From positions 517,918-581,917 of the forward strand of contig NZ_NQVN01000002.1 in assembly GCF_002770725.1 (NCBI RefSeq): a stretch of DNA of 64,000 nt, given 5' to 3'. Below, in pieces: positions 38,287 to 50,750 of this stretch. Made by a program: the position numbers and the translations under genes. The stretch comes from Pleomorphomonas carboxyditropha. GTDB lineage: Bacteria; Pseudomonadota; Alphaproteobacteria; Rhizobiales; Pleomorphomonadaceae. Numbering within the stretch: position 1 is the stretch's first letter; every line of letters begins with the position of its first letter. The notes beneath the pieces are model-generated. The model was given only the letters and a program-made list of their open reading frames with translations, was not told the origin of the DNA and made no database searches.

Positions 38287-38322
38287 TACCACCGGCCGTC
38301 CTGCTTCGGCGGGCCGGTGGTA
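38287..38322. terminator. Bidirectional terminator between convergent genes
   Basis: Arms TACCACCGGCC (38287-38297) and GGCCGGTGGTA (38312-38322), 11 perfect base pairs with a 14-nt loop, lying between the ends of the Gfo/Idh/MocA gene (38233) and the FMN reductase gene (38365). Confidence 0.75.
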
Positions 38323-38364
38323 TTCCAAAGTCTTGATAACGTCGGGACCGTTTCCGGCCGGCGA

Positions 38365-38958
38365 TCAAGTCTCCGCGGCTTTCGCCGCCTTGGCGGCCTT
38401 GGCCCACCAGACCAAATCGTCGAGGGCCGCCTTCGCCGATGGCAACAGGTTGGCCTCGATATCCTCGATCGGTTTGTTGCCGCCCATCGGCGCCACGGCC
38501 ATGAAGTCGCCGCCGCCGATATGAACCGCGCTGCGGGTCGGCACCATCTGCAACTCGACGCCGATCAGACGCAAATGCTCGATGGCACGCGCCGCGCCCA
38601 GGCCGCCGTAGCCGATGGCGGTGAACGGTTTGCGGTTCCACTCGACGTAAGCCTGGTCGAGCGCGTTCTTGAGCGCGCCGGTAATCGAACGATTGTATTC
38701 GGCGACGACGAAAATATAGCCGTCGAAGCGGCCGATGGTCTGTTGCCAGCGGATCGCTTCCGGATCCTGGCTTGGCATCCACAGGTTCGATGCCTTCTCG
38801 GCGAAGAAGGGCAGGGGATGATCGCGCAGGTCGACCACTTCGACCTCCAGGTCATCCCGGGCCTGGGCCTGCTTGAGCATCCATTGCGCCGGCTTGTCGG
38901 CGAAGCGGGTCGGCCGCGTGGAACCGATGATGAGAGCGATCCGAGGCTTGAATGTCAT
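38365..38958 (-). CDS. NADPH-dependent FMN reductase family protein
   Basis: 197 residues, a flavodoxin-like fold: IALIIGSTRPTRF phosphate loop near residue 6, DLRDHPLPFF, and FVVAEYNRSITGALKNALD near 90, the family signature. An Ala/Lys repeat tail (WAKAAKAAKAAET) ends the protein. Likely a quinone, chromate or azo-type reductase. ATG 38958 follows AAAGAGG; the frame is open 11 codons further upstream. Confidence 0.9.
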   Translation of the reverse strand: MTFKPRIALIIGSTRPTRFADKPAQWMLKQAQARDDLEVEVVDLRDHPLPFFAEKASNLWMPSQDPEAIRWQQTIGRFDGYIFVVAEYNRSITGALKNALDQAYVEWNRKPFTAIGYGGLGAARAIEHLRLIGVELQMVPTRSAVHIGGGDFMAVAPMGGNKPIEDIEANLLPSAKAALDDLVWWAKAAKAAKAAET

Positions 38959-39132
38959 GGCGACCTCTTTCGTGCTGGTCTCAATGGACAATTACATCGC
39001 GGTTCGTTTGCCGCCTGGCAAGCAGGCACTTTCGAGGCACCAGGTTACCCAAAGGAACCGCCCGTTGCGCCAGGCCCTGGGTGGAAATTCCGCTCCGGTC
39101 GGGACGCTGCCACACTTCGATCGGAATCGAAA

Positions 39133-39159
39133 GGCGGCCGCGACATTGCCGCGACCGCC
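39133..39159 (-). terminator. Hairpin downstream of the GntP permease gene
   Basis: Arms GGCGGCCGCG (39133-39142) and CGCGACCGCC (39150-39159) pair with one mismatch. On the minus strand the stem is followed by TTTCGATT, a weak T-tract. Probable terminator of the xylonate operon. Confidence 0.5.
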
Positions 39160-39183
39160 GGTATTTTCAGGTGGGGTTCGTCG

Positions 39184-40533
39184 TCAGCCGACGAAACCTT
39201 CCAGAACGAGAACGCCGATCAGGCCGATCACCGAGACGAGCGTGGAAAGAACCGTCCAGGTTCCGAAGGTCTCCTTCATCGTCAGGCCGAAATACTCCTT
39301 GAACATCCAGAAACCGGCGTCGTTGACGTGGCTGCAGATCGCCGAGCCGGCGCCGGTGGCCAGCGTCACCAACGCGAGGTTGACGTTATGCGTCGCCAGC
39401 ATCGGGATCACCAGGCCGGCCGTGGAGATGGCGGCCACCGTCGCCGAGCCGAGCGAGATGCGCAGCAGCGCGGCGACACCCCAGGCAAAGATCAGCGGCG
39501 AGGCGTTGGTGCCGGCGAACAGGTCGGCTACATACTTGCCGACGCCGCCGTCGATCAGCACCTGCTTGAAGGCGCCGCCGCCGCCGATGATCAGCAGCAT
39601 CATGCCGATGTGGCTGGCCGCCGACGTGCAGGAGGCCATGATGTCCTTGACCGGGATGTTGCGGTTGACGCCCATTGTCCACATGGCAAACAGCAGCGAC
39701 ACCACCATCGCGACCGACGCGTCGCCGACCAGGCGGATAACGGCAAAGCCGGTATTGTCGGCGATGCCCGCCTCGCTGCGGATCACCGCGATGATGGCGG
39801 CGACCGACATCATGATCACCGGCAACATGGCGGTGAGCACCGAGATGCCGAAGGCGGGCGTCTTGTCGAGGTCGAAGGTCTTGAAGGAGCCGATGGCGTC
39901 GAGATCGGCGCGCTTGGCGAAGCCCGACGGCACGATCCGCTTGGCGAGGGCATTGTAGATCGGGCCGCCGACGATCACGGCCGGAATGGCGATGAGAATG
40001 CCGTAGACCAGCACCTGGCCGATGTCGGCGCCGTATTCGCCGGCGATCACCGTCGGACCGGGATGCGGCGGCAGGAAGGCATGGGTGGCCAGAAGCGCGG
40101 CGCACATCGGCACGCCGAGATGCAGTGGCGACAGCTTCATCTGCTTGGCCATGGTCAGCACGATCGGCACCAGCAGCACCAGGCCGACCTCGAAGAACAG
40201 CGCGATGCCGATGATGAACGAGGCGACGACCACCGCCCACTGCACGTTCCGTTCGCCGAATTTTTCGATCAGCGTGACGGCGATGCGCTGGGCGCCGCCG
40301 GCGTCGGAGATCAGGCGGCCCAGCATGGCGCCGAGGCCGAAGATCAGGGCGATATGGCCGAGCGTGCCACCGAGGCCGCTCTCGATCGATTTCACCACCT
40401 TGTCGAGCGGCAGGCCAAGGGCCAGCGCGACGCAGAAGGAGACGATGATCAGCGAAACGAACGTGTTCAGTTTCAGCTTCATGATCAGAAGCAGCAGCAG
40501 CACGATGCCGGCTACGACGATGATTAAAGGCAT
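39184..40533 (-). CDS. GntP family aldonate:H+ symporter
   Basis: 449 residues, about twelve to fourteen hydrophobic segments. GntP-family landmarks are [21 protein letters not shown] near residue 65, [20 protein letters not shown] near 153, and a C-terminal [21 protein letters not shown]. GntP transporters carry gluconate, idonate or other sugar acids. Lying downstream of the YjhG/YjhH pair on the same strand, it is the likely D-xylonate (or related pentonate) importer, as YjhF is placed in E. coli. Confidence 0.92.
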   Translation of the reverse strand: MPLIIVVAGIVLLLLLIMKLKLNTFVSLIIVSFCVALALGLPLDKVVKSIESGLGGTLGHIALIFGLGAMLGRLISDAGGAQRIAVTLIEKFGERNVQWAVVVASFIIGIALFFEVGLVLLVPIVLTMAKQMKLSPLHLGVPMCAALLATHAFLPPHPGPTVIAGEYGADIGQVLVYGILIAIPAVIVGGPIYNALAKRIVPSGFAKRADLDAIGSFKTFDLDKTPAFGISVLTAMLPVIMMSVAAIIAVIRSEAGIADNTGFAVIRLVGDASVAMVVSLLFAMWTMGVNRNIPVKDIMASCTSAASHIGMMLLIIGGGGAFKQVLIDGGVGKYVADLFAGTNASPLIFAWGVAALLRISLGSATVAAISTAGLVIPMLATHNVNLALVTLATGAGSAICSHVNDAGFWMFKEYFGLTMKETFGTWTVLSTLVSVIGLIGVLVLEGFVG

Positions 40534-40717
40534 TTCCTCTTCCCTTGGTTTGGTTGGCGCGCCGGCTTGGCCGGCGAAGACGACAGACCGCGTCCCTGGG
40601 TCGGCGGTGTCGCCGCCGATCCAGTGGTTGCTGCCTGCCGCGATGTTCGGATGGACGACCAGCCCCCTCGGCCGCCGTGCCCTCCACTTGCGCCGGCTTG
40701 GAGCGCCGGCGGACTCT

Positions 40718-40743
40718 GGGGGAAGAGGCTTTGCCTCTCCCCC
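40718..40743. terminator. Stem-loop between yjhG and the GntP gene
   Basis: GGGGGAAGAGGC (40718-40729) pairs with GCCTCTCCCCC (40733-40743) with a TTT loop and one bulge, just downstream of the dehydratase stop on the minus strand. No T-tract; probably an mRNA-stabilising or attenuating element within the 219-bp spacer. Confidence 0.5.
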
Positions 40744-40752
40744 GGGGTTTCG

Positions 40753-42729
40753 TCAGTCCCTTTTGGCAGCCAACGCCGCGCGGCCGGCCTCCAGTACCTC
40801 GATGATCCGGTCGGCGTCGTAGACGCAGCCCCGCCAGGTACCACCGCTCGCCGCCTGCAACGCCGCCCAGAGACGGGTGTCGTCGGGCAGCTCGGCCTGC
40901 GGCGCCAGGTCAGGATGCGGCGGGCGGGCGGCCAGGATGGCGGCGCCTTTCTCGGCCGTGGCGGGCGCTTCCTCGGTGCCGAGGAAATTCAGCGAGCCGG
41001 TCAGCTTGCGACAGTCGACGACCATCTCGACGATATCGCCGTCGCGCAACTTGCCGATGGGGCCGCCGGCCAACGCTTCCGGCCCGACATGGCCGACGCA
41101 GGCGCCGGTGGACACGCCGGAGAAGCGGGCGTCGGTGATCAGTGCCACGTGCTTGCCGTAGGAGAGGTGCTTCAATGCCGAGGTGACCTGATAGGTCTCT
41201 TCCATGCCGGTACCCGACGGACCGGCGCCGATCACCACCATCAGGTCGCCGGCAACGATGTTGCCGCTCTTGATGGCATGGATCGCATCGACCTCGGAGA
41301 CGAACACTTTTGCCTTCGCCTTGTGGCGATAGACGCCGTCCTCGCCGATCACCGAGGGATCGATGGCGGTCGACTTGATGACCGATCCCTCCGGCGCAAT
41401 GTTGCCGATCGGGAAGGTAATGGTGGAGGTGAGGCCGCGGGCGGCCGCCTTGGCGGGCGGCATGATGACGTCGTCGGGGCTGACGCCGTCTTGCTTTTCG
41501 AGCATCTCGCGGAAGCGGCGGCGACGCTCGGAGGTCTCCCACCAGTCGAGGTTGGCGCCGAGCGTCTCGCCGGTCACGGTGAGAACGTCGAGGTTGAGAA
41601 GCCCGAGAGCCCGCAGATGCAGCATCACTTCCGGCACGCCGCCGGCCATGAAGGCGCGAACGGTCGGGTGATAGATCGGTCCGTTGGGGATGACGCTGAC
41701 GAGGCGCGGCACGCGCCGGTTCACCGCCGTCCAGTGCTCGACCGAAGGCATGGCGAGCCCGGCCGCATGGGCGATGGCGGGTAAGTGCAGCAGCAGGTTG
41801 GTCGACCCGCCGAAAGCGGCATGCACCACCATGGCGTTCTCGATCGCCTTCGATGTGAGGATGTCCCTGGTGGTGATGCCGCGCTGTTCGAGCTGCAGCA
41901 CCGCCCGTGCCGACTGGCGCGCGACCTCGAGCCAGACGGGCTGGCCGGACGGCGACAGGGCCGAATGGGGCAGGGCGATGCCGAGGCCTTCGGCGACGAC
42001 TTGCGAGGTGCCGGCGGTGCCGAGGAACTGGCAACCGCCACCGGCGGAGGCGCAGGCTCGGCAGCCGAGTTCGCTTGCCTCCTCCAGCGTCAGTTCGCCA
42101 TTGGCAAAACGAGCGCCGATGGTCTGCACCTTGCCGGCATCCTCGCCCTTGGTCGGCATCAGCGTGGCGCCACCGGGAATGAGAATGGTCGGCAGGTCGT
42201 GCTGGGCGGCAAGCGCCATCATCAGCGCCGGCAATCCCTTGTCGCAGGCGGCAACGCCGATCACCGCCTTGCGCACCGGCGTCGAACGGATCAGCCGGCG
42301 GAAGACGATGGCCGCGTCGTTGCGATAGGGCAGGGAGTCGAACATGCCGGTGGTGCCCTGCGTGCGGCCGTCGCAGGGGTCGCTGACATAGGCGGCGTAG
42401 GGAACGCCGCCGGCCTTGGCCACCTCGCGGGCCGCCGCCTCGAACTGAAGCGGCGTCTCGTAGTGGCCGGTATGCAGGCCGAGGGCCACGGGCTTGCCGT
42501 CGGCGCCGCGGATGCCGCCGGTGACGCCGATCACCAGCACTTCCTTGCCGGTGAGCTTTTCCGGTTCCCAGCCCATGCCGGCATTCAGCGTCATGCCGAA
42601 AATGTCGCCGCTCGGCCGGTTGATCAGCATTTCGGGCGTCAGCGGCAACTTGCCGGCCGGGCCGGGAGCATTGGTCGCCGCCACATAGACGGCTTCGTTG
42701 CTCTCGTCGTAGATTTCCTTGAGGGACAT
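40753..42729 (-). CDS. yjhG: D-xylonate dehydratase (YjhG/YagF type, IlvD/Edd family)
   Basis: 658 residues, the long form typical of YjhG/YagF. Cluster-binding Cys regions are [35 protein letters not shown] and [18 protein letters not shown]. Catalytic and substrate regions are [18 protein letters not shown] and [20 protein letters not shown]. It removes water from D-xylonate to give 2-keto-3-deoxy-D-pentonate (Dahms route). The family also includes plain gluconate-type dehydratases, but the length and the YjhH-type neighbour favour pentonate. Lies 28 bp downstream of the aldolase gene. Confidence 0.88.
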   Translation of the reverse strand: MSLKEIYDESNEAVYVAATNAPGPAGKLPLTPEMLINRPSGDIFGMTLNAGMGWEPEKLTGKEVLVIGVTGGIRGADGKPVALGLHTGHYETPLQFEAAAREVAKAGGVPYAAYVSDPCDGRTQGTTGMFDSLPYRNDAAIVFRRLIRSTPVRKAVIGVAACDKGLPALMMALAAQHDLPTILIPGGATLMPTKGEDAGKVQTIGARFANGELTLEEASELGCRACASAGGGCQFLGTAGTSQVVAEGLGIALPHSALSPSGQPVWLEVARQSARAVLQLEQRGITTRDILTSKAIENAMVVHAAFGGSTNLLLHLPAIAHAAGLAMPSVEHWTAVNRRVPRLVSVIPNGPIYHPTVRAFMAGGVPEVMLHLRALGLLNLDVLTVTGETLGANLDWWETSERRRRFREMLEKQDGVSPDDVIMPPAKAAARGLTSTITFPIGNIAPEGSVIKSTAIDPSVIGEDGVYRHKAKAKVFVSEVDAIHAIKSGNIVAGDLMVVIGAGPSGTGMEETYQVTSALKHLSYGKHVALITDARFSGVSTGACVGHVGPEALAGGPIGKLRDGDIVEMVVDCRKLTGSLNFLGTEEAPATAEKGAAILAARPPHPDLAPQAELPDDTRLWAALQAASGGTWRGCVYDADRIIEVLEAGRAALAAKRD

Positions 42730-42757
42730 GAGGATCCTCCCTGTGATCGGCGCTTGG

Positions 42758-43666
42758 TTATTTGACGAGACCGGCCTGTTTCAGCAGGTCGGCGAGGCGG
42801 GCGATCTGATCGGCGGCCAGCGGACCGGCGGGCGGCAGGCAGTAGGTGGAGACGTCGAGGCCGGTGAGGCGCATCGCCTCCTTGACCACGTTCACGAAAG
42901 GCGTGTCGAGGCCATACATCGACGGCAGGCGGATCAGGCGGCTGTGCAGCTCCACGGCCTTGGCGAAATCGCCGGCGCGGAAAGCCTTGAAGATGCCGAT
43001 GGACAGCTGCGGCGCGAAGTTGCCGCTGGCCGAGATGGCACCCGCGCCGCCCAGCATCAGCGTGGTGAGCAGATGGTCGTCATAGCCGGCGAACACCTGG
43101 AAGCCGGGGCGCACGGCGCCGACGACGTTGATCATCTCGCGGATGTGGCCGATGGAATCCACCGTCTCCTTGATGCCGACCACATTGGGCGCCGCCTCGA
43201 CCACCGACTTCACGAAGGCGGGCGTGAGATCCTGGCCGGTCAGGAAGGGGATGTTGTAGAGCAGCACCGGCAGCTTGGTGGCAGCGGCGATGTCGGTGAA
43301 ATAGGTGTGGAGGCGCGCTTCGGTAACCTTCCAGTAGGAAGGGTTGACCACGACGATGCCGTCGGCACCGATGGCTTGGGCATGGATGGCGAGTTCGATG
43401 GCCTCGCGCGGATTGTTGGAGCCGACACCGACCAGCACCTTGCTGCGGCCGGCGACCTGCCTGACGGCAAATTCGGCAACCGCCTTACGCTCGGCCGTGG
43501 TCATCTGGGAGAACTCACCGCCGGTGCCGCACATGAACAGGCCGTCGACACCGGCGGCGATCAGCTTCTCGATCACCAGCGCCTGGCCCTTCGGATCGAA
43601 GGCGCCCGCCTCGGTAAAGATGGTCGACACCGGCGGAATGACGCCTTCAAAACGCACTGCTGCCAT
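42758..43666 (-). CDS. yjhH: 2-keto-3-deoxy-pentonate aldolase (YjhH/YagE, DapA family)
   Basis: 302 residues. Class I aldolase of the DapA superfamily: GTGGEFSQM phosphate/carboxylate loop near residue 42, [11 protein letters not shown] with the catalytic Tyr, and [11 protein letters not shown] with the Schiff-base Lys near 165. Splits 2-keto-3-deoxy-pentonate into pyruvate and glycolaldehyde. The frame runs upstream through the operator region, but ATG 43666 follows AGGAG and matches the family start. First gene of the yjhH-yjhG-gntP operon; the palindrome 43692-43710 lies directly upstream. Confidence 0.9.
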   Translation of the reverse strand: MAAVRFEGVIPPVSTIFTEAGAFDPKGQALVIEKLIAAGVDGLFMCGTGGEFSQMTTAERKAVAEFAVRQVAGRSKVLVGVGSNNPREAIELAIHAQAIGADGIVVVNPSYWKVTEARLHTYFTDIAAATKLPVLLYNIPFLTGQDLTPAFVKSVVEAAPNVVGIKETVDSIGHIREMINVVGAVRPGFQVFAGYDDHLLTTLMLGGAGAISASGNFAPQLSIGIFKAFRAGDFAKAVELHSRLIRLPSMYGLDTPFVNVVKEAMRLTGLDVSTYCLPPAGPLAADQIARLADLLKQAGLVK

Positions 43667-44009
43667 CGGAAACTCCTGATCCTCGTTCTTGCGTTCTATA
43701 TTATAGAACGATGTTTTATAATGTCGTACGTTAACGGTGGCGCACGCGGCGGTAAATCCGGGATGCTGTGTAGGCAAAGATCCGCATTCCGCGTTTTCTT
43801 GGCGAGCAGGCGATTGAGGAGCGGCGATTTACGTGGCTGATGAAAAAGCGCAATTTCGACCACTGGCCGTCGCGGAAGACAAAGAGGGTATATGCCGGAT
43901 CTGCACCCCTGCCTTCTTTCAGCTCTTGGATTACGACTCTCGGCGCACTAATCGAACGGGTGCAAGAATCGCAGGGTCACCTCCTGCCGCCTTTCCGGAG
44001 TCGCCGTGA
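43667..44009. other. Divergent regulatory region of the xylonate locus
   Basis: 343 bp without a gene, between yjhH and the IclR gene. The AT-rich part 43680-43735 holds the 19-bp operator and a second related AT-rich word (ATGTTTTATAATGTCG). The remainder shows no clear element. Confidence 0.6.
43692..43710. promoter_or_regulatory. 19-bp palindromic operator ahead of yjhH
   Basis: CGTTCTATATTATAGAACG: two perfect 9-bp arms around one central T. A minus-strand -10 hexamer TATAAT (43705-43700) lies inside the palindrome, 34 bp upstream of the yjhH start codon. Probable binding site of the divergent IclR-family regulator; the pairing is inference. Confidence 0.75.
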
Positions 44010-44762
44010 ATGCCATTGATCCAGGCCGTGGAGCGCGCCCTCAACATTCTCGAGCTCTTCAGCGAGCAGAAGGTCGAGCTCAACCTCGCCGAGATCAGCC
44101 AGATGACCGGGCTGCACAAGAGCACCCTGCATTCGCTCCTGAAAACCCTGCAGGCCCAGGGCTACATCGAGCAGACCGAGGCCAACGCTCCCTATCGCCT
44201 CGGCGTGAAGCTTCTCGAGCGCGGCTACCTCGTGCAGCGTTCGCGCGATTTCATCGCCGTTGCCAGGCCGTATATCGAGAAGCTGTCGGAAGAGACGGGG
44301 CAGACCGTTCATCTGGGCGTGCTCGACGGGAAATCCGGCGTCTACGTCGATAAGGTCGAGGGGACACGCTCGATCATCGTCTATTCACGGGTCGGCCGGC
44401 GCATGCCGATCCACACCACGGCGATCGGCAAGGTTCTGCTCGCCTTCCAGGCGCCGGCCATCATCGAGAAAACGCTCGACGGCTACGACTTCACGGCAGT
44501 CACCGAAAACTCGATCACCCGGTGCGACGGCTTCCAGGCGGCGCTCGCCAAGGTGCGCTCGGACGGCTTCGCCGTCGACGAGCAGGAAAATGTCCGGGGC
44601 TGCCGCTGCGCCGCCGTGCCCGTGTGGGGACACGACCGCAAGCTCGTCGCCGCCATTTCCATCTCGACGGTGGTCGAAAACGTGTCGATGGACGAATTCA
44701 AATCGTTCATCGAGCAACTGAAGGTCATCGGCGCCAGCGTTTCGCACGATCTCGGCTACTAG
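44010..44762 (+). CDS. IclR family regulator of the xylonate locus (XynR/YjhI-like)
   Basis: 250 residues. Helix-turn-helix at about residues 1-60 ([36 protein letters not shown]). The IclR effector domain follows ([48 protein letters not shown]). Divergent from yjhH-yjhG-gntP. In E. coli both homologous clusters carry an IclR gene, and XynR (YagI) controls yagEF. Ends 10 bp from the convergent edd end. Confidence 0.9.
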   Translation: MPLIQAVERALNILELFSEQKVELNLAEISQMTGLHKSTLHSLLKTLQAQGYIEQTEANAPYRLGVKLLERGYLVQRSRDFIAVARPYIEKLSEETGQTVHLGVLDGKSGVYVDKVEGTRSIIVYSRVGRRMPIHTTAIGKVLLAFQAPAIIEKTLDGYDFTAVTENSITRCDGFQAALAKVRSDGFAVDEQENVRGCRCAAVPVWGHDRKLVAAISISTVVENVSMDEFKSFIEQLKVIGASVSHDLGY

Positions 44763-44772
44763 GCCGGTCGGC

Positions 44773-46595
<1,823 letters not shown>

Positions 46596-46599
<4 letters not shown>

Positions 46600-47108
46600 G
46601 TGCGTCTCTTTTCCGAATGAAGTCCGCGCGCGTCGAGCCGGGCCATGATTTTGTCGGCGATGGCCGCCGGCGGCGACGCGATATCGACGGCGATGGCGTC
46701 GGTCGGCTCCTCCAGCGTCGCGAGCTGGCTCGCCAGCAGATCGGGGTTCATGTAGTGGCCCTTGCGGGCCTTGAGCCGGGCGGCGATCGTCTCGGCGCTG
46801 CCCTTGAGGAAGACGAAAATCGCGTCGTCGTGCGGCGACAGCTGGTCGCGATAGGCGGCCTTCAGCGCCGAACAGGCGATGACGCGGCTTTCCCCCGCCG
46901 CCTGCCAGCCGTCGATGGCCCGCCGCAGCGCCTGAAGCCACGGCCTGCGGTCGTCGTCGGTCAGCGGAATGCCGGCCCGCATCTTCTCGACGTTGGCGGC
47001 GGGGTGAAAATCGTCGGCGTCGGAAAAACCGCAGCCCAGACGCTCGGCGAGCAACTCGCCGACCGTGGTCTTGCCGCTGCCCGACACGCCCATGACGATG
47101 ACGATCAT
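46596..47108 (-). CDS. gntK: Gluconokinase
   Basis: 170 residues, the compact bacterial GntK form. P-loop GVSGSGKTT at residues 7-15, substrate region [29 protein letters not shown], and [12 protein letters not shown] near 81. Phosphorylates D-gluconate to 6-phosphogluconate. It stands between the GH94 phosphorylase (20 bp) and edd (4-bp overlap). Gluconate released by the phosphorylase would therefore flow straight into the Entner-Doudoroff pathway. Confidence 0.95.
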
Positions 47109-47128
47109 CGCGTCCTCCCTGCCGCGCC

Positions 47129-49492
47129 TCAGCGCGGGCTTCTCACCGTGACGTCATAGATACGACCGGCCTCGATCCTGGCAAGCCGTCCGCCTTCGAG
47201 ACGCCGGCCGTCGACCTCGATAATCTGTTCGGCGATGCTCTCCTCGCGCGTGAAGCTGACGTTGAACGTCGCGCCGCGCAGGCGGCGGGTGAAGGCCAGC
47301 TTTTGCCAAGTGGAGGGAACCTGCGGCGCGATCACCGCGCCGCCGCCGTCGCCGCGCAGCCCGCAGACCTGTTCGACTACGAGGCGGTAGAACCAGGCGA
47401 CGGTGCCGGTATTGAAGAGGTTGCTGGAACGGCCGGCCGTGCGTGGAAACTGGCGATAGGCGCCGCGATAGTAGTTGGGAATGTAGAGCGGCAACTGGCC
47501 GCGCGTCGCGATATCGTCCCGCTCGGCCTCGGTCAGCATGGCGCGCAGCACCCTGAAGCCCCGGTCGCTCTCGCCCACGTGGTAGAGCGAGGCGGCATAG
47601 AAGGCGGCGGCGTGATTGTAGACGGCGCCGTTCTCGGCGCTGCCCGGCCATTTCTGGGTGACGCGGCCGACATCCTCGCGCATCGCCGTGAACGACGGCG
47701 CATGGATCTCCACCCCGTAGGGCGTGACCAGTTGCTCGTCGATCGCCTTGAGCAGGCGCGCCTTGCGGTCCTCGTCGGCGGCGCCGCAGAGCAGCGCCCA
47801 GCTCTGGGCGTTGAGGAAGATGCGGCCCTCCCTGTCGGTCGATACGCCGAAGACGACGCCGTCGTCGGTGATGCCGCGGCCGTACCAGTCGCCGTCCCAG
47901 AGATGGCGGTTGATACGCTCGATCAGGGCGCTGGCCTCCGCCTTCAGCCAGCCGGCCGTCTCCCCGTCGCCCTCGGCGGCGCACACCTCCGACCACAGCG
48001 ACATCGCATAGCTCGACGCTTCGGCCAGCCAGCCGGAAACGCCGCGGCCCTTGTAGCCGACCATGTTCATCGGGTCGCACCAGTCGCCCTGGTCGATATA
48101 GGGCAGCCCGCGCTCGTCGATGGCCGCCGCCAGGAAGCGCAGCGCCCGCGTCACGTGCTCGCGGATGCCGGCCGGCCTGTCGTCGTCGGCCCAGGCCGCC
48201 GTTTCCTCCAGAACGGCGCGGTCGCCGGTCTCGTCCAGATAGGCCTTGGTGACGATCGCCAGCCAGACGGCATGGTCGGTATGCGGCACCTGGTTGATGT
48301 ATTTCAGCTCGGCGTCCGGCCTCAGCAGGATGCCGTCCGGCATCTTGCCGCTGGCATATTGCTGGCTCGCGGCGTGCAGGATGACCTCGCGCGTCGCTTC
48401 CGGCCGGATGAACAGCATGCCCAGCGCATCCTGCAGGTAGTTGCGGGTCTGCGGGTCGGTGGTCAGGCGGTTGGTGTCGCCGTGGTAGAACACCTGGCGC
48501 GGCAGCCAGTGATTGACGAAATGATTGAACGTCTCGTCGGGCGACCGGATCTCCAGGCAACTGCGGCCGCCATCCGTCACGTAGGCATGATAGGCCCGCC
48601 GCACCGCTTCGGCGTCGCCGTCGATGTATTTCGCCCGGAGCGCGGCGATCTCCGCCTCGTCCTTGGCCGGGCCGAACACGAAGCGGAACTCCTCGCTCGC
48701 GCCGGCGGCGATCTCCAGATCCCACTGCATGACGCAGGCCGGCACCTCGTAGAGCGCCTCGCCGTCATGAAGAGGACCGCCATCGGCGAGCGCCGACGGC
48801 GCATGCAGGCCGCCTTCGCCCTCGAACGCCTGCTGCGCCGCCTCGAAATGGTCCGGGCGGCGATCGGCGGCAAGGAAGGTGATGTCCTTGAGGTGCCGGT
48901 TTTTGAAATACTGCTCGACCTTCTGGTAGGGTGTAACGGACGTGCAGACCACCGCGTCGAGCGTCGGGTCGAAGTGACCGCCCATGTTCATCCAGGACAT
49001 GTAGCCGACCGGAAAGAACGGCACGAAGGAGAGGTTCTTCGTCGCGGTCGTCATGTTGGTCACCTTCGCCGTCCAGAGCTCGGCGACGTCGTCCACCGGC
49101 AGGGAAAGGCGGAGCTCCACCCGGACGCCATCCTTTTCCACCAGCCAGCGGATATCCGACAGGCCCGGCTCGAAGGCGAAGCGGTCGAGCCGGGCGCGCA
49201 CCGGCTCATAGGGCGCCGAAAACAGCGCGCCCGTGCCGTTGTCGCGGACGTAGAAGAAGCGGCCGGGGTGATTGGGATAATAGCCCTGCTCCGGCTGCAT
49301 GAAGGTCTGGGCGGCGATCGTCGGCGGATAGGCGTATTTGCGCGGCTCCGGATCCATGTACTGGCTCACCGCGTAACCGCGGCCGTTCATCTGGATCATC
49401 ATCCGCCGGTTCCACAGATAGCCGGCGGCGTTGGGAGCCAGCGTCGGATCGTCCAGATGGAACCGGGTTCCGTTGTCGATGAAGGAGGGCAT
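47129..49492 (-). CDS. GH94 phosphorylase, probable cellobionic acid phosphorylase
   Basis: 787-residue cytoplasmic protein of the GT36/GH94 family: N-terminal beta-sandwich (to about 290), alpha/alpha barrel, C-terminal sheet. The catalytic-acid loop reads [10 protein letters not shown] at 468-477, with Asp in the general-acid position. Length matches cellobionic acid phosphorylases (about 790) and not the far larger cyclic glucan synthases. These enzymes split 4-O-beta-glucosyl-gluconate with phosphate into glucose 1-phosphate and gluconate. The adjacent gluconokinase and 6-phosphogluconate dehydratase support this specificity strongly; cellobiose or laminaribiose phosphorylase are alternatives. 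The LacI gene precedes it on the same strand. Confidence 0.8.
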   Translation of the reverse strand: MPSFIDNGTRFHLDDPTLAPNAAGYLWNRRMMIQMNGRGYAVSQYMDPEPRKYAYPPTIAAQTFMQPEQGYYPNHPGRFFYVRDNGTGALFSAPYEPVRARLDRFAFEPGLSDIRWLVEKDGVRVELRLSLPVDDVAELWTAKVTNMTTATKNLSFVPFFPVGYMSWMNMGGHFDPTLDAVVCTSVTPYQKVEQYFKNRHLKDITFLAADRRPDHFEAAQQAFEGEGGLHAPSALADGGPLHDGEALYEVPACVMQWDLEIAAGASEEFRFVFGPAKDEAEIAALRAKYIDGDAEAVRRAYHAYVTDGGRSCLEIRSPDETFNHFVNHWLPRQVFYHGDTNRLTTDPQTRNYLQDALGMLFIRPEATREVILHAASQQYASGKMPDGILLRPDAELKYINQVPHTDHAVWLAIVTKAYLDETGDRAVLEETAAWADDDRPAGIREHVTRALRFLAAAIDERGLPYIDQGDWCDPMNMVGYKGRGVSGWLAEASSYAMSLWSEVCAAEGDGETAGWLKAEASALIERINRHLWDGDWYGRGITDDGVVFGVSTDREGRIFLNAQSWALLCGAADEDRKARLLKAIDEQLVTPYGVEIHAPSFTAMREDVGRVTQKWPGSAENGAVYNHAAAFYAASLYHVGESDRGFRVLRAMLTEAERDDIATRGQLPLYIPNYYRGAYRQFPRTAGRSSNLFNTGTVAWFYRLVVEQVCGLRGDGGGAVIAPQVPSTWQKLAFTRRLRGATFNVSFTREESIAEQIIEVDGRRLEGGRLARIEAGRIYDVTVRSPR
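49459..49471. promoter_or_regulatory. GGAACC/GGTTCC palindrome inside the start of the GH94 gene
   Basis: GGAACC (49459-49464), one base, GGTTCC (49466-49471), overlapping codons about 7-12 of the phosphorylase gene. Same half-site as the palindromes in the LacI gene and its upstream region, so a possible extra repressor site (roadblock). It may equally be coincidence of coding sequence. Confidence 0.3.
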
Positions 49493-49522
49493 CGTTGTCT
49501 CTCGGATAGGACTGTTCGGCTA

Positions 49523-49623
49523 GAGCATCGGACCGAAAAGTGGAATCCGGTTTTCGGAAAATCCGATGCGATAACAAAAAACTAGATCGTCACTTTGCGT
49601 CCGTTAGGGCGCACGACGATCTA
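49523..49623. repeat. Two-part palindromic intergenic repeat (Rhizobiales type)
   Basis: First hairpin: GCATCGGA (49525-49532) with TCCGATGC (49562-49569), with inner CCGAAAA/TTTTCGG pairing. Second hairpin: TAGATCGTC (49583-49591) with GACGATCTA (49615-49623) and inner near-match TGCGTCC/GGGCGCA. An A-rich linker joins them. This resembles the intergenic palindromic elements I know from rhizobial genomes. The LacI stop codon lies at the outer edge of the second arm. Confidence 0.7.
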
Positions 49624-50628
49624 GGAGCGGCTTGGCCCCGTCGACTGCCGCACCGACAGCGACGGCTCGAAGCGCTCCCGGTAGGGCAGGTCGAAGCCGT
49701 AGGTGAGGTTCAGGAGCTGGTGACAGGCCGACTGGCTCATTTCCTCGATCGGCGCGTGGATCGTGCTGAGGGCGGGGGCGGTGAACGGCGTGAAGTCGAC
49801 GTCGTCGTAGCCGAGGACGGACACCTCGCCCGGCACCGAGATGCCGCGCTTGTGCAACTCGGCGATCAGCACCATCGCCACCTTGTCGTTGCCGCAGAAC
49901 ACCGCCGAATAGTCGGCGCCCGAGGCAAGCAGCGCCGCCACGGCGCTCTCGCCGCCGGCATAGGAGAAGGCGCCCTCGATGATCCGTTCCGGAGCCACCG
50001 GGCGGCCGAGCTTGGCCATCTCGTCCAGGAAGGCGACGTGGCGTTGCCGGGCGTCCTGCGCGGACAGCCGGCCGGTGATCGTCGCCACCCGCCTGTGCCC
50101 CAGTTCGGCGAGGTGCCGGGCCGCCAGCCGGCCGCCGAGGTCGTGGTCGATCGAGAAGGAGCGCCCGGCCAGTTCGTCGGTGCGATGGTTGATCACCACC
50201 AGGTTGGGGAATTTCTCGGCGTAGCGCGCCAGCTCGAATTCGCTCTGCAGCGAGCTGGAAATCAGGATGCCGTCGCAGTCGCGGTTGATCAGGTAGTCGA
50301 GATGGGCGAGGCGGTCGTCGTTCGATCGCGCATCCTCGGCATTGGCGAGGATCATGTGCTTGCCCTGCAGGCGAAGCGCGCTTTCGATGGTGCGGATCAT
50401 CATGTGGTAGTAGGGCCCTTCGAGCGACGGCACCCAGACGCCGATCAAGTCGGAACGGCGCGACGACAGCGACCGGGCCATGCTGTTCGGCCGGTAGTTG
50501 AGCTGCTCGATGGCGCGCGCGATCTTCTCGGCCGACTTGCGCGAGACGGAACCGGTTCCAGAAATATAGCGCGAAACGGTTCCCGACCCCACGCCGGCCA
50601 GCTTGGCCACATCCTTTACGGTTGCCAT
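49621..50628 (-). CDS. LacI family repressor of the aldobionate locus
   Basis: 335 residues. Headpiece MATVKDVAKLAGVGSGTVSRYI with hinge LNYRPNSMARSLSS, then a sugar-binding domain (SDLIGVWVPSLEGPYYHMMI, DGILISSSLQ, FCGNDKVAMVLI, LGYDDVDFTPFTAP). Divergent from the CUT1 importer and upstream of GH94-gntK-edd on the same strand, so it probably controls both arms. Its stop codon falls on the edge of a palindromic repeat, so the C-terminus may have been set by that insertion. Confidence 0.92.
   Translation of the reverse strand: MATVKDVAKLAGVGSGTVSRYISGTGSVSRKSAEKIARAIEQLNYRPNSMARSLSSRRSDLIGVWVPSLEGPYYHMMIRTIESALRLQGKHMILANAEDARSNDDRLAHLDYLINRDCDGILISSSLQSEFELARYAEKFPNLVVINHRTDELAGRSFSIDHDLGGRLAARHLAELGHRRVATITGRLSAQDARQRHVAFLDEMAKLGRPVAPERIIEGAFSYAGGESAVAALLASGADYSAVFCGNDKVAMVLIAELHKRGISVPGEVSVLGYDDVDFTPFTAPALSTIHAPIEEMSQSACHQLLNLTYGFDLPYRERFEPSLSVRQSTGPSRS
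50548..50582. promoter_or_regulatory. LacI-type palindromes within the lacI-like gene start
   Basis: GGAACCGGTTCC (50548-50559) is a perfect 12-bp palindrome with the central CG favoured by LacI-family repressors. GAAACGGTTC (50573-50582) is a near copy 25 bp away. Both overlap codons 16-27 of the repressor gene. Possible autoregulatory roadblock sites; coding coincidence not excluded. Confidence 0.4.
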
Positions 50629-50750
50629 CTCGCAACTCCGCTCACCCTGATTTCCCGCACGATAGCATTTATCCTTTTGTTTTCAAATGATCGAAATATG
50701 ATTCCCACCGATTGTCCGGTTTGCCGTCCCCGCTTTTCTCGCAAGGAGCA

